In this document: positions 1 through 8,404 of the stretch, piece after piece
Position numbering within the stretch: the stretch's first letter is position 1
Layout: each line of letters opens with the position of its first letter
Assembly (NCBI GenBank): GCA_003550305.1
Contig: QKYT01000878.1
Coordinates: 11,250 to 21,767, forward strand
Source of the DNA: Glomus cerebriforme
Lineage: Eukaryota > Glomeromycota > Glomeromycetes > Glomerales > Glomeraceae
Direction: 5' to 3'
DNA length: 10,518 nucleotides
Notes under the pieces: model-generated
The model's input: the letters and a program-made list of their open reading frames with translations, nothing else
Told to the model about the DNA's origin: nothing
Database searches by the model: none
Made by a program: the position numbers and the translations under genes

Positions 1-1010
1 AGAAAAAAAAGAAGGTGCAGTGCAGCAGCAGTGGTCATATTAGACCTTTTAAACAATAACAAAAGAATCTATGGATAACACAAATACAGTATATACTGTG
101 TGATAATAAGAAAGCAAGTTAAATGGGTGAATAAAGAATTGAAGACTAAAGAAATCATTGAAAATAAAANTTTCAATAAGAGAAGAAAGCTATAAACAGA
201 AATGCACAGAAACAAAATGAACAATTGAGAAAAAAGTATATAAATGAAGAAAGTTATACTGAAAGTTATACTGATAGAAAATAAGAAAATACTAGGACTA
301 TCGGAGATTACTTATGAAGTGTGGAAAAAAGTGAGAATTATTGAGAAAGATACATCAGATCTATTTAAGAAAGACTAAAAAAAAAATATCCAGAGACTGG
401 AAAAGAAGAAAAGTATTAAAATGGAGATTAATAANTTCTATCATATTAATTGAAACATATGAAAAATAAAGATGTAATAAGTTAGAAATAGGAAAAAAGA
501 AAATCAGAAAATAGAAAAGTAATAACAAAATTATATGAATTTGCTAACAGAATTGGATAAAATAATAAACAATATTCGGATAACAATTAGTAAATTAATT
601 TAGGTTTGTTAAGATAGAATAGATTAGAGACATTTAATTATACTGAAAAATTTTATTTTTTTAATTTTAAATTAATCAAATGAACAAATTAATAATTATG
701 AAAAAAAAAACATTTATTACTGTATTTTTAAACAAAAGAAAAATAATAAACTCTTTTTTATTTAAATTATTTTAAAATAATTAATATAAATTAATTAATT
801 TCTAGTCACTATTATCATGTTAAATATTATTTTGTGAATCATTTCGGTCAGGTTATTAATATACTACTTTACTGTATATTCCATTAAACTAGAGAAAGCT
901 TATGCACGGATACTGTGTCGCTACCAGTTAAGTTCAATTTTTGTAATTGATAATTTAAAATTAGATTATTTTGATATTGTAATATAGTGATTTTTTTATT
1001 TAATAAATAG
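1..1010. other. Purine-rich region without an intact gene
   Basis: The + strand of about the first 560 bases is dominated by A and G, with few C or T runs; after that the sequence becomes plain AT-rich. No long reading frame exists. Two short open stretches on the + strand lie in adjoining frames: 180-284 (charged, Gln/Asn/Lys-rich, including EESYTESYTDRK before a stop) and 244-378, which could start at ATG 244 and contains LGLSEITYEVWKKVRIIEKD. They read like neighbouring pieces of one decayed coding sequence broken by a one-base shift near 282-286, but I recognise no family. Unresolved bases stand at 170 and 435. A 3' splice acceptor-like TAG sits at 1008-1010, just before the integrase-like relic. 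Nothing else is supportable here. Confidence 0.5.
249..272 (+). repeat. Two tandem copies of a 12-bp unit
   Basis: GAAAGTTATACT occurs at 249-260 and again, exactly, at 261-272. In the 180-284 frame it encodes the repeated tetrapeptide ESYT. It is probably a small replication-slippage duplication. Confidence 0.85.
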
Positions 1011-2468
1011 CATCATTCAATTGTTAAAAACAAAAAAACTCCTTATGAGCTTGTGTATGGTGATAAACCTCATGGAGGATGTACTTTAATTGAAAATTTA
1101 TTTAATAAAGGCATTTATGACGAAGAAAATATTCCAGAAATAATTAGAGTTGATGATTATGAATATTTAGATGAAAACTTAGATGACGACATATTAAATA
1201 ATTATTTTTTATGTATTATAATTATGGTTTGTAATTTATTTTAGCATAATATTTTTTATTATTATAAAAATATTATTTCTTTAATGATGTATGAATTTTT
1301 TTTAAACATTTCTTTTTTTCTTTCATTACTTTAAGGCTAAATTGGATGTATTTTAACTAATTAATAATTAATTTTTATTTTTATATTATAAAAAAAATAA
1401 TATTTCTTCTTATTTTATACTTTAATTAAAAATGATCTTAAATTTTATTTTGTTATCCTTTATTACTATCTTTTATCATCAGCTCCTACTTCTATACCAT
1501 CATTTACATTATCTATTACACCTTTATCATTGGCTCCTACTCCTTTACCTTCAGTTACTGCACCTTTGTCATCGATTCCTGATCCTTTACCTTCAATTAT
1601 TGCTCCTTTACCATCAGCTCCTGATCCTCTACTGCACCTTTACCATTAGCTTCTGCACCTTTACCTCCAGCTATTGTTCCTTTATCATTGGCTCCTACTT
1701 CTACCCCATCAGCTTCTACTCCATTATCATCAACTTTCGTTCATTCACCATCAGCTCTTGCTATTTCACATACAAATATAGTAAAAGATGTAATTAAAGA
1801 TGCAGAAGAAAAAGAAAATGATGATAATATGAGTATTGGTAGTGATGAAACAATTAATTCACAACTTGAAATTAATTATATAGATAAAAATAAATCAACT
1901 TTACCTTTACAAAATTATCATCCAATTCTTATTGATCCAGTTCTTGTTGACATAACAAATACCACAAGCACAACAACCACAGTATCAAGAAATGAAGTAA
2001 CAATTACAGGACATGAAATTTTAAGGAAAACTGCTTGCCAAGATCTTCAAATTTACACTAACAAGATGGTCAATCAAATGAACAAGAAAAAAAAATGGCC
2101 AAACTAATATCAAAAATTGATCGTTCTGGTATTGACCGCTCTACACTTCCATGCAAAATTATAGAAGCAACAGAAAATAATAAATACCATTTAGGAACAA
2201 AATTTGAATTATTAACATTTATTATTCACTAGGAAAAATTGAACCTCTTGGTACAATGAATTTTCCTGAGCTTGACAATTTGCCTTTTAATAAGATTTCA
2301 GTTAGAGAAGCTGCATGATGCATGACTCCTAAGTACTGGATCAGTTACAGGCACTATTTGTAATTGTAAAATTAACTGTAGCAGCAATAAATGTCATTGT
2401 AAAAAGTAAGAGGAAAGTGTGGAAGCAGATGTCATAGTGGACATTCATGTCAGAATAAGGAAAATTAA
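1011..2468 (+). pseudogene. Decayed DNA-transposon integrase/transposase gene, C-terminal half (KRBA2-like family, CXC tail)
   Basis: This is the relic of a transposon protein related to the integrase-bearing 'KRAB-A domain-containing 2-like' proteins common in glomeromycete genomes. An active copy would have cut and joined element DNA. Coding signal runs on the + strand in pieces. 1011-1244 carries TPYELVYGDKP, the usual post-core integrase signature, followed by an acidic stretch. 1476-1756 is a Pro/Ala/Ser/Leu repeat. 1757-2104 is an acidic linker ending in YTNKMVNQMNKKKK. 2095-2229 contains SKIDRSGIDRSTLPCKII. 2223-2315 contains LGKIEPLGTMNFPELDN and then ISVREAA. 2341-2406 and 2409-2465 carry the cysteines C-x-C-x3-C-x4-C-x-C and then C-x3-C-x6-C, with the final stop at 2466-2468. 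Frame changes occur near 1629, 2094, 2226, 2316-2341 and 2407, so no intact protein can be made. An AATAAA at 2508-2513 may be the old polyadenylation signal. The N-terminal catalytic part is missing to the left. Family assignment is from remembered motifs. Confidence 0.72.
1476..1756 (+). repeat. Degenerate repeat encoding a Pro/Ala/Ser/Leu hinge, with internal frameshift
   Basis: Imperfect units built on GCACCTTTACCATCAGCT recur through the stretch and read APLPSA, APLSLAPTPLPS, APLSSIPDPLPS and similar in the correct frame. The first part (1476 to about 1628) is open in one frame; the rest continues the same theme from 1631 in another frame, so bases were lost or gained at about 1629-1631 between two repeats. 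The Leu/Tyr/His-rich reading of the neighbouring frame is only a shadow of this repeat. It forms the flexible linker between the integrase-like part and the C-terminal part of the transposon relic. Confidence 0.75.
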
Positions 2469-2800
2469 GTTTTTTTTTTTTGTATTTGACGAAATATTAC
2501 TTTGTGAAATAAAATTTCATTTATATTACAGATTAGCATTTATTTTGAACAAATAAAATTTAATAATTATTTTAACACAATTTTCTAATTAAAGAGCTAT
2601 TATTTTTGTAATTTTAAAATATAAATTAACGATTAAATGATTAAATATTAATCATTAATAAAATTATTTAAATTATTAAATTCGTTTTATTTGACTGTTA
2701 AAAAAAAAAGGTTTGCGTCAGTTGACAACAGACGGACACCTAACGCACTTCAGCTTTCAATCAGGTTGACATCTGAGGTACAACATACATACGCATCTTC
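2469..2800. other. AT-rich gap between two relics
   Basis: It begins with a T-run (2470-2481) and a possible polyadenylation signal at 2508-2513, then mixed AT-rich sequence. From about 2711 the composition becomes less AT-rich (bases around GTTTGCGTCAGTTGAC and beyond), which suggests the start of the element that ends at 2928, but I could not identify a matching left terminus. No gene is seen. Confidence 0.5.
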
Positions 2801-2928
2801 TGGTTTGGTCCCAAGCTCATATGATCTTTAATTATTTACCTCTATAAGTGCTCACTTCTCTAAATGCATTATTTATGAAAATTTTGATATGGTCCCAGGG
2901 AATGTGCAATTATAGAAGGTTGACTGTA
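2801..2928 (-). mobile_element. Terminus of a pogo/Tigger-like DNA transposon (Tc1/mariner superfamily), partner end not found
   Basis: Read on the minus strand from 2928, the sequence begins TA, then CAGTCAACCTTCTATAATTG, and then GGGACC at 2896-2891 inside CATTCCCTGGGACCATATC. This is the style of terminal inverted repeat seen in pogo/Tigger/Fot-like elements, which duplicate a TA target. A second GGGACC copy lies farther inside (GCTTGGGACCAAACCAG, 2815-2799), as expected for subterminal repeats. On the + strand ACCTCTATAAGTGC (2838-2851) faces the terminal ACCTTCTATAATTGC copy as an inverted match. No transposase is attached, so this is a solo end, a MITE or a truncated copy. Confidence 0.5.
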
Positions 2929-3529
2929 CTTACGAATGTCTGCCTTACCTTCAATATCTGATGAAAATGGTATTTCAAAAACATATTGATTTTTTTTGAT
3001 GAAATTTCTTGAAAATAAACCCTTTTCTGTATCTACAAATTGGTTAATTAATAGATTGGAATGTTTATCATACAGAAGATGAAATTTTATGTAATCGTAG
3101 ACCCTTTTTGCCCTCTCCACTCCTGATATGCCACATTTTTTATGGAAATCCTAGTAAACAAACCATAAGAAACTCTTCTGAGTAATCCATCAGATTTATT
3201 AGTTGCATCATGATGTAAAATAAATTTTAATTTTAAGCCTTCTTATGGTTTTGCAGCATTTATTCCTAATTTTTCATTTATTTAATGTACCATGTAATTT
3301 TGGAAATTTGGCCTTATCTAAAAGATTGTGATTCCTTTGTGATATCGAATCTTTAAGATGGTGATTAATTGAGGCACATTTTTGAGTGAAGCTCTTGAAT
3401 ATCATTCTCCATTTTTTGTTCTTATACTATATATAAATTAACATATATCTGTTCTTTAGAAGAAAGTGATTCTAATGTATATTTATAGTCAACATTTTGG
3501 AGGCTTTGAACTATGTAAGAAATATTCAT
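2929..3529 (-). pseudogene. Multiply frameshifted gene relic of unknown family
   Basis: No single frame is long, but the coding signal passes through four minus-strand segments. 3529-3422 starts at an ATG (MNISYIVQSLQNVDYKY...) and ends at a stop. 3426-3277 is 50 residues containing KWRMIFKSFTQKCASINHHL. 3278-3150 contains KLGINAAKP, an in-frame TAA at 3245-3243, then LHHDATNKSDGLLRRVSYG. 3150-2929 contains DFHKKCGISGVERAKRVYDY and GLFSRNFIKKNQYVFEIPF. The last junction (near 3150) is explained by loss of one G, and the stop at 3245-3243 by one substitution. About 225 residues are represented. The block EKGLFSRNFIKKNQYVFEIP loosely resembles the start of a SET domain, but this is weak. The open frame beyond 2929 runs into the transposon terminus, so its last 19 residues are not native. 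A GTAAGT donor-like site lies at 2933-2928. I do not recognise the family. Confidence 0.55.
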
Positions 3530-4301
3530 TGCCAAATTTATTTATCCCTTAATCATGAGTAACTTTTCATATGAAAAAGTAAAACGAAACTAAATTAAGT
3601 AAAAATTTAATATTGATAAATTATGATTACATAATAATTCTCATGTCACATCCTTATTAAATTATTAAATTTATTCTATATAAATACTCATTGTTTTCAT
3701 TAGATAACTTATTATTATTTTTTTCTCCTAGAATTTCCTTTAAATCCCTTTTTTACCTTCCTTATACTGTATATGAGTTACTTTCCTTATTACAGGCAAG
3801 GAAAAACCAATCAGTCAGTTGAGTCCCTCCTAACTGACTAGCTTGGTTTAGATTAGAATTCCCTCATTCTTTCTCATATCTTTATTTTTGTATATTATTA
3901 TGTTTATGACGACTAAAGAGATCATCATGGAAGACAAAAGAAATAGGAAGAAATAAAATAGAAATACATAACAACTTTAAATCAGACATAATGAAGAGAG
4001 TAAATAACAAAAAGCTTTACTTGTGAGAAGACATATATAGATCATAAGGTGTGTGTTATAAATGTCCTCCCGAATTCTTTGTTTTAAGGTGAATTAATGG
4101 TTACGAAATCACATGCTTAATTTCACATGACTTTAAAATAAAAAGGTTCGTCACATGATAATTATTTATAAGTTTAATACGTAATTATACACTAACCGTA
4201 AATAGTAGCAAAACCTGCATAAAATAACACAATTGTAAATAAAAAGTAACGGGGTTTACCTTTTTAGCTCAATTTTTTTTTTTTAATTTGAAATAACGAA
4301 T
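3530..4301. other. Intergenic region upstream of the F-box gene
   Basis: It is AT-rich with no credible reading frame. It contains the hairpin at 3804-3849 and a T-run at 4273-4284 shortly before the F-box start codon. Such T-rich tracts are common in fungal promoters, but no defined regulatory site can be assigned. Confidence 0.5.
3804..3849. repeat. Imperfect hairpin / short inverted repeat
   Basis: The left arm AAACCAA (3804-3810) pairs with TTGGTTT (3843-3849), and AGTCAGTT (3813-3820) pairs with AACTGACT (3832-3839). A small mismatch plus bulge separates the two stems, and an 11-base loop contains TCCCTCC. The sequence is GC-richer than its surroundings. It may be the pair of ends of a collapsed small transposon or simply a chance fold; no terminator role is implied in a eukaryote. 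Confidence 0.6.
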
Positions 4302-5717
4302 ATGTTTCAACTTCCCGTTGATTGTCTTGACGAAATTTTTGAATATTTAGAGGAAGATTTAATCACTTTACATTCATGCTTATTAGTCAATCGTCTTTGG
4401 TGTAAAGTTTCGGTTAGGATTTTATGGAGAAATAGTTTAAATTATAATGTGCAAACGTATAGTACTTTGGTCGCTTGTCTTCCAAAAGAATCAAAAGAAA
4501 TTTTATCAAAGAGTGGAATTATTATTTTAACCCCAACTTCAAAACCTCCAATGTTTAATTATGCATCATATTGTAAGGTTCTATCAATTAATCACATTTT
4601 TGATCAGATTAGATATCTTTTTAAAAATCAATCATATAAAGTAATAGAACAGGAAATATATAGATTGCACATGAGTCAAATTACTTCTTTAAAAGAATTA
4701 AAATTTATGCAATTTTCAAGTATAAATTTTACCCTTTACCCTGGATCAAAAGATTGTTTAAAAAATCTTTCAAAATTAAATTGTAGTTCGAATGATTCTC
4801 ATGAAATTTTTTATCAATTATCTCATTTTTGTCACAATTTATCATCGTTAAAAATAACAATCGGAAATGATATTTCGAATGGATTGATAGATTTAATTTC
4901 TGTTCAAAAAAATTTAAAAGACTTGGGTATAATACATTTATATGATTGTGACAAAGATATAATTTCTACTTTATCATCTTTATCAACAAATCTTCCTGAT
5001 ACTTTAATCAAATTACAATTATATAGAAGAAGTAATCCATTATCATTTATTGCTAAATTTACAATTTTACAAGAACTTATACTATCATTTAATTATACTA
5101 ATTCTTTTGAAGGATTTGAAATATTACAATATATTAGATTTCCACAATTACAAATTTTAAAAATTCGTTATTCAGTTCCAAAGTATGAATTATTAATAAA
5201 ATTTTTAGAAATTAACGGAAGAAATTTAAAAGAAATTTATTTGGGTGATTTATCAGGCGAAAGTGAGAATTCATTAAATTTAGTCATATCCAAATTTTGT
5301 ATAAATCTTAGAGTTATTTCTGTTGGGTTTAAAAATTATGAATTGGAAACATTGGAAATAGTTTTTAATAATTGTAAATATTTAGAAAGGATTTATATTT
5401 GGTGTGGTGGTAAATATTTAAGTGAAAAGGAGGCATTGGATGCAGCTTTAGAATATTCACGTGAAAATATTTTTGAATTAACATTATATCATTTATATGA
5501 TGTAGATTCAAAATTACTTCCAGAAGAATTAGAGTCCTTTTTTATGAATTGGACAAATCGTATACAACCAAAATCACTTTCTTTGACTATTGTTAATAAT
5601 GATGACAACAGCTTACATACAAGTGATGAAAATATGAAAATAATTGAAAAATATACAAAATTAGGCGTTATTAAAACATTTAAAGTTACGGATTTCGAAG
5701 ATGATGAATTTAATTAA
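4302..5717 (+). CDS. F-box protein with leucine-rich C-terminal region
   Basis: A single uninterrupted exon encodes 471 aa. F-box proteins bind SKP1 through the N-terminal F-box and bring target proteins to an SCF (SKP1-cullin) ubiquitin ligase. The F-box lies at about residues 1-45: it opens with LPVDCLDEIFEYL and continues through CLLVNRLWCKVSVRILWRN, with the usual Leu-Pro start and the conserved Trp of RLW. Residues about 130-420 hold irregular leucine-rich segments (LKELKFMQF, LKNLSKLNC, NLKDLGIIHLYDC, LQELILSFN, LQILKIRYS, NLKEIYLGDL, LERIYIW), expected to form the substrate-recognition solenoid. The tail is acidic (FEDDEFN). The start is supported by the F-box beginning at once and by an A three bases before the ATG. 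It converges on the kinase gene. No lesion is seen. The target is unknown; such genes occur in very large numbers in these fungi. Confidence 0.93.
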   Translation: MFQLPVDCLDEIFEYLEEDLITLHSCLLVNRLWCKVSVRILWRNSLNYNVQTYSTLVACLPKESKEILSKSGIIILTPTSKPPMFNYASYCKVLSINHIFDQIRYLFKNQSYKVIEQEIYRLHMSQITSLKELKFMQFSSINFTLYPGSKDCLKNLSKLNCSSNDSHEIFYQLSHFCHNLSSLKITIGNDISNGLIDLISVQKNLKDLGIIHLYDCDKDIISTLSSLSTNLPDTLIKLQLYRRSNPLSFIAKFTILQELILSFNYTNSFEGFEILQYIRFPQLQILKIRYSVPKYELLIKFLEINGRNLKEIYLGDLSGESENSLNLVISKFCINLRVISVGFKNYELETLEIVFNNCKYLERIYIWCGGKYLSEKEALDAALEYSRENIFELTLYHLYDVDSKLLPEELESFFMNWTNRIQPKSLSLTIVNNDDNSLHTSDENMKIIEKYTKLGVIKTFKVTDFEDDEFN

Positions 5718-5777
5718 TAAACAAAAAAAATGAATTATTGAAAAATTATTAAATGTTTTATTAAATGTTTAAATAAA
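5716..5777 (+). terminator. 3' end of the F-box gene with AATAAA signals
   Basis: AATAAA overlaps the stop region at 5716-5721 and recurs at 5772-5777; the second is the better-placed polyadenylation signal. Between them lie two exact tandem copies of TTATTAAATGTT (5746-5757 and 5758-5769). In sequence this AT-rich, such hexamers also occur by chance. Confidence 0.4.
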
Positions 5778-6797
5778 ATATGTTAAAATTAAATGATTAT
5801 AAGTTTTGGCCGAAATGTTATTTTTTTTTATTGTAATTTAAACATCTTTTATTGGTCAGTCTATTTGGATATTGCTGATTTTGATGGACAGATATTTTTT
5901 GATAACGTCTAAATATCAGATATATTCTTATGTAATGCCAATAATATAAACTATTAATTGAGTCTATATATCTAAATTTAGTTTTTTTACTTTTTTTATA
6001 CTTTAATAGTTTAGAGTAAATTATTAATAATTAATCGGCATGATCTTGCCTAATTGACGCAATAACTATTATATATGGATTGAACATTTCTTGAAATTAA
6101 GAATTTATTATATCCTTAAGTTATTCGTTCGTGCTTTTATACATAATCAATAAATATTTGTTTTACAATATAATACTGAGAGTAATTTATATATTTTCTG
6201 TGCCACTATATACACGTGCGACGCATAAAATTATGAATCTTAATATTATCTGAATTTATGAGTCAATAACAATAGAACATTTCGTGTAATAAATAAATCA
6301 AAATGATTCTAAATTCTGTCTATATAAATATAAAGTTATACAGTAACCAACCCACATTTCTACGTGCCAAGTTAGTATCACTATTTATGTGATTTTATTA
6401 GTGTTCGAGCAAGAAAGATTTTGATTTACTGTAGCTGAAATAACAAGCCAAGATTAATACATTACTAATTCATTGCATTAACAAGAGTTTATATGTCATT
6501 TAAATTCATTATCAATTTCGAAACAAGTTTAGTAACGAGTGATTTTATATATTGTTTTAACTTTCAAGACCAAAGATCATTTATTTTTGCAATAATTAAT
6601 TATAGTAAATAAAATGAAATAAAATTGAATTATTCAAATTACAAACTAAAATTATATTATTCCAATCTTAGTGTTTAAATAATTCATAATAAAAATAATG
6701 ATGATGTAGGGAAAATATAAAATAAGAAAATAAGTTTCCCATTATTCAAGTGATTTACTGGAACGAGAAACTGTTGTTAATCTTGGTGATTTAGTTA
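5778..6797. other. Gap between convergent genes
   Basis: About 1 kb of AT-rich DNA separates the 3' ends of the F-box and kinase genes. I see no open reading frame with coding character, no tRNA-like fold and no repeat above short AT runs. It probably contains only the 3' untranslated regions of the two genes and spacer. Confidence 0.6.
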
Positions 6798-6803
6798 TTT
6801 ATT
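6798..6803 (-). terminator. Putative polyadenylation signal of the kinase gene
   Basis: AATAAA on the minus strand lies about 60 bases beyond the modelled stop codon (6866-6864) of the kinase. Its position fits the three-exon model, though AT-rich DNA makes the hexamer weak evidence alone. Confidence 0.4.
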
Positions 6804-6863
6804 AAAGTAAAAATTAGAAGTTAAAATTTAGATCGCTAATAATTTAATATTTAAACATTTACC

Positions 6864-8404
6864 CTAAAAATTAATATTGTTTATATTGGTTTCAGTAAAA
6901 TCAAAAGATTCTAGAGATTCTATAGTAGATAAAATAAAAGATTAATAAATAGTTCACTATTTTCAAACAAAATCTAATCATACTAAATAAATAATTTAAT
7001 TACCTGAATATTCTGCATTTTTTGGTTCGGGTAAATTATTAAAATTCAATAGTCTACTCGTATAAATAGCTTGAGGATGTGTAGTATATGTAAGTTCGGC
7101 ATTAATCAATGCTTGTGTAAAAGATGGTTGTTTTTCATTAAATTTGTCTGCTTCTTCAATTTGTTTACGAATTTTACTACCAAAATCATATTGTTCTTTT
7201 CTCCATTGATCAAATCTTGCGCGTAAGTATTCTGCAGTTGGTCTTTTTGATGGATCAGCATCTACACATTGTTTGAATATATCATCTATTAATTGAGGGA
7301 CTTTATTATTAAATATTGGTCTAAGTCCCTTGCAAATTTTTAATGCCAAAAACTCATCATGAGGCATATCATAATAAGGAGGTAATCCATTAAATACTTC
7401 GTATATAATAATTCCAAAGCTATAAATATCACTTTCTTGTGTATATTTTTTTCCTCTTAAAACTTCAGGAGCTACATATGGTAATACCCCATACACTTTT
7501 TTATCATGTTTTTCATTTGCCGGTTTACTTAATCCTAAATCAGTAATTCTGGCAAATGTGTATGAATCACTTAAAATATTACCACTATGAAAATCCTGAT
7601 GAATAAGTCCCTCTTTATGAATATCATTAAGACCAAATGCAATATCACGGAGAATCTTAAGTTTATTATATCGGCCCAAAGAATTGAAATATCTATTTAA
7701 TACTTGTCTTAAATTACCATTTTCTGCATATTCCATTACCATCATAAAATCACTTGTTTTAGGATCTTTAGTAATGCCAAATAATTTAATAATCCGATTT
7801 GAATTATTCATTTTCAAGTGTAATTTAATCTAATAATAAATAAAATTAGTTTTCATTTTATATATTGATAAAAGTTATGTTAAAATATTACCTCATTTAA
7901 AAATTCCAATGTTATATTTTTTGAATTATTTAACCTTTTTAATGCAACATTCTCAAAATAATGAGTTCTAGTCCATCGATTAAATTTATAATTCCAATAT
8001 CCTATTCTCCCATCTTTCCAATGTGCTTTATATATTACTCCAAAACCTCCTTTTATAATATATTCAATACTTTCAAATCTATCATATTCAATCCATTCTA
8101 ATTTTTCATCTTCATTTTTTGCATTAAACTGAGATTCTTGAATCAATTTATCAACATCAGGATTTCCGCTTGTCCAATTTTCGAAATCATGTTGAAAATG
8201 TCTAGCGTTACATGACTGACACCAATTTGGACCAATATTAAGTTGTTTGCATCCTTTACATAAACCATGCTTTTTATAACATTTTTTTAATTTTTCATTT
8301 ATTATTAGTTTATCGATTAATAATTTTTGTTCTTCAGTTAACTTCCAATGTTCAAAATCTTTTATTTGTTCAAATACATCGTCACTGAAATATTTTTGTT
8401 CCAT
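6864..8404 (-). CDS. TKL-type protein kinase with N-terminal CxxC...CxxC motif, three exons
   Basis: Modelled CDS: 8404-7892, 7829-7004 and 6919-6864, encoding 464 aa. It should transfer phosphate from ATP to Ser/Thr of unknown targets, presumably in cytosolic signalling. Residues 49-65 hold CKGC-x9-CQSC, a zinc-binding-like pair, followed by the family block NWTSGNPDVDKLI. The kinase domain covers about 112-375: glycine loop KGGFG at 118-122, ATP-binding lysine K156 in VALK, likely helix-C glutamate E171, catalytic HQD with D250 (Gln replaces the usual Arg), N255, metal-binding DLG at 268-270, APE at 291-293 and SDIYSFG. About 30 residues lie between the glycine loop and VALK. The tail includes TSRLLNFNNLPEPKNAEYS and ends ESLESF...NINNINF. 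Introns are placed at exact GT-AG sites; the first falls inside LEFLNE/IKLHLK and the second splits the codon of E447. The start ATG has A at -3. No lesion; transmembrane segments are absent. It closely resembles many paralogues in Rhizophagus. Confidence 0.88.
6920..7003 (-). other. Intron 2 of the kinase gene (84 bp)
   Basis: It begins GTAATTAAAT at 7003 and ends CTACTATAG at 6920, with phase 1. Splicing gives AEYSESLESFDFTE at the junction, matching the usual EYSESL-like tail of this kinase family. Unspliced, the protein would end SGN directly after the boundary. Confidence 0.75.
7830..7891 (-). other. Intron 1 of the kinase gene (62 bp)
   Basis: It begins GTAATATTTT at 7891 and ends TTATTATTAG at 7830. 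Removal joins GAG (E171) to ATT (I172) in phase 0, turning two separate open frames into one continuous kinase domain across helix C. Without splicing, the upstream frame adds only VIF before a stop. Confidence 0.88.

Noticed and set aside
1053..1244. A stand-alone 63-residue gene
   Set aside because: It is open upstream of the supposed GTG start, and the residues before it (KNKKTPYEL) continue the integrase motif; it is a fragment of the transposon relic.
1432..1797. A 121-residue Leu/Tyr/His-rich membrane-like protein
   Set aside because: It is the out-of-frame reading of the Pro/Ala/Ser/Leu repeat; its hydrophobic pattern is an artefact of that repeat.
1688..2107. An independent 139-residue gene
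   Set aside because: It starts only at a TTG inside the repeat and ends within a conserved transposon block that continues in the next frame.
6410..6440. Possible tRNA T-arm (TGTTCGAGCA)
   Set aside because: No matching acceptor, D-arm or anticodon stem could be found around it.
6996..7817. A separate kinase gene starting at a TTG
   Set aside because: It lacks the glycine loop and ATP lysine, which are supplied by the upstream frame after removal of a 62-bp intron.
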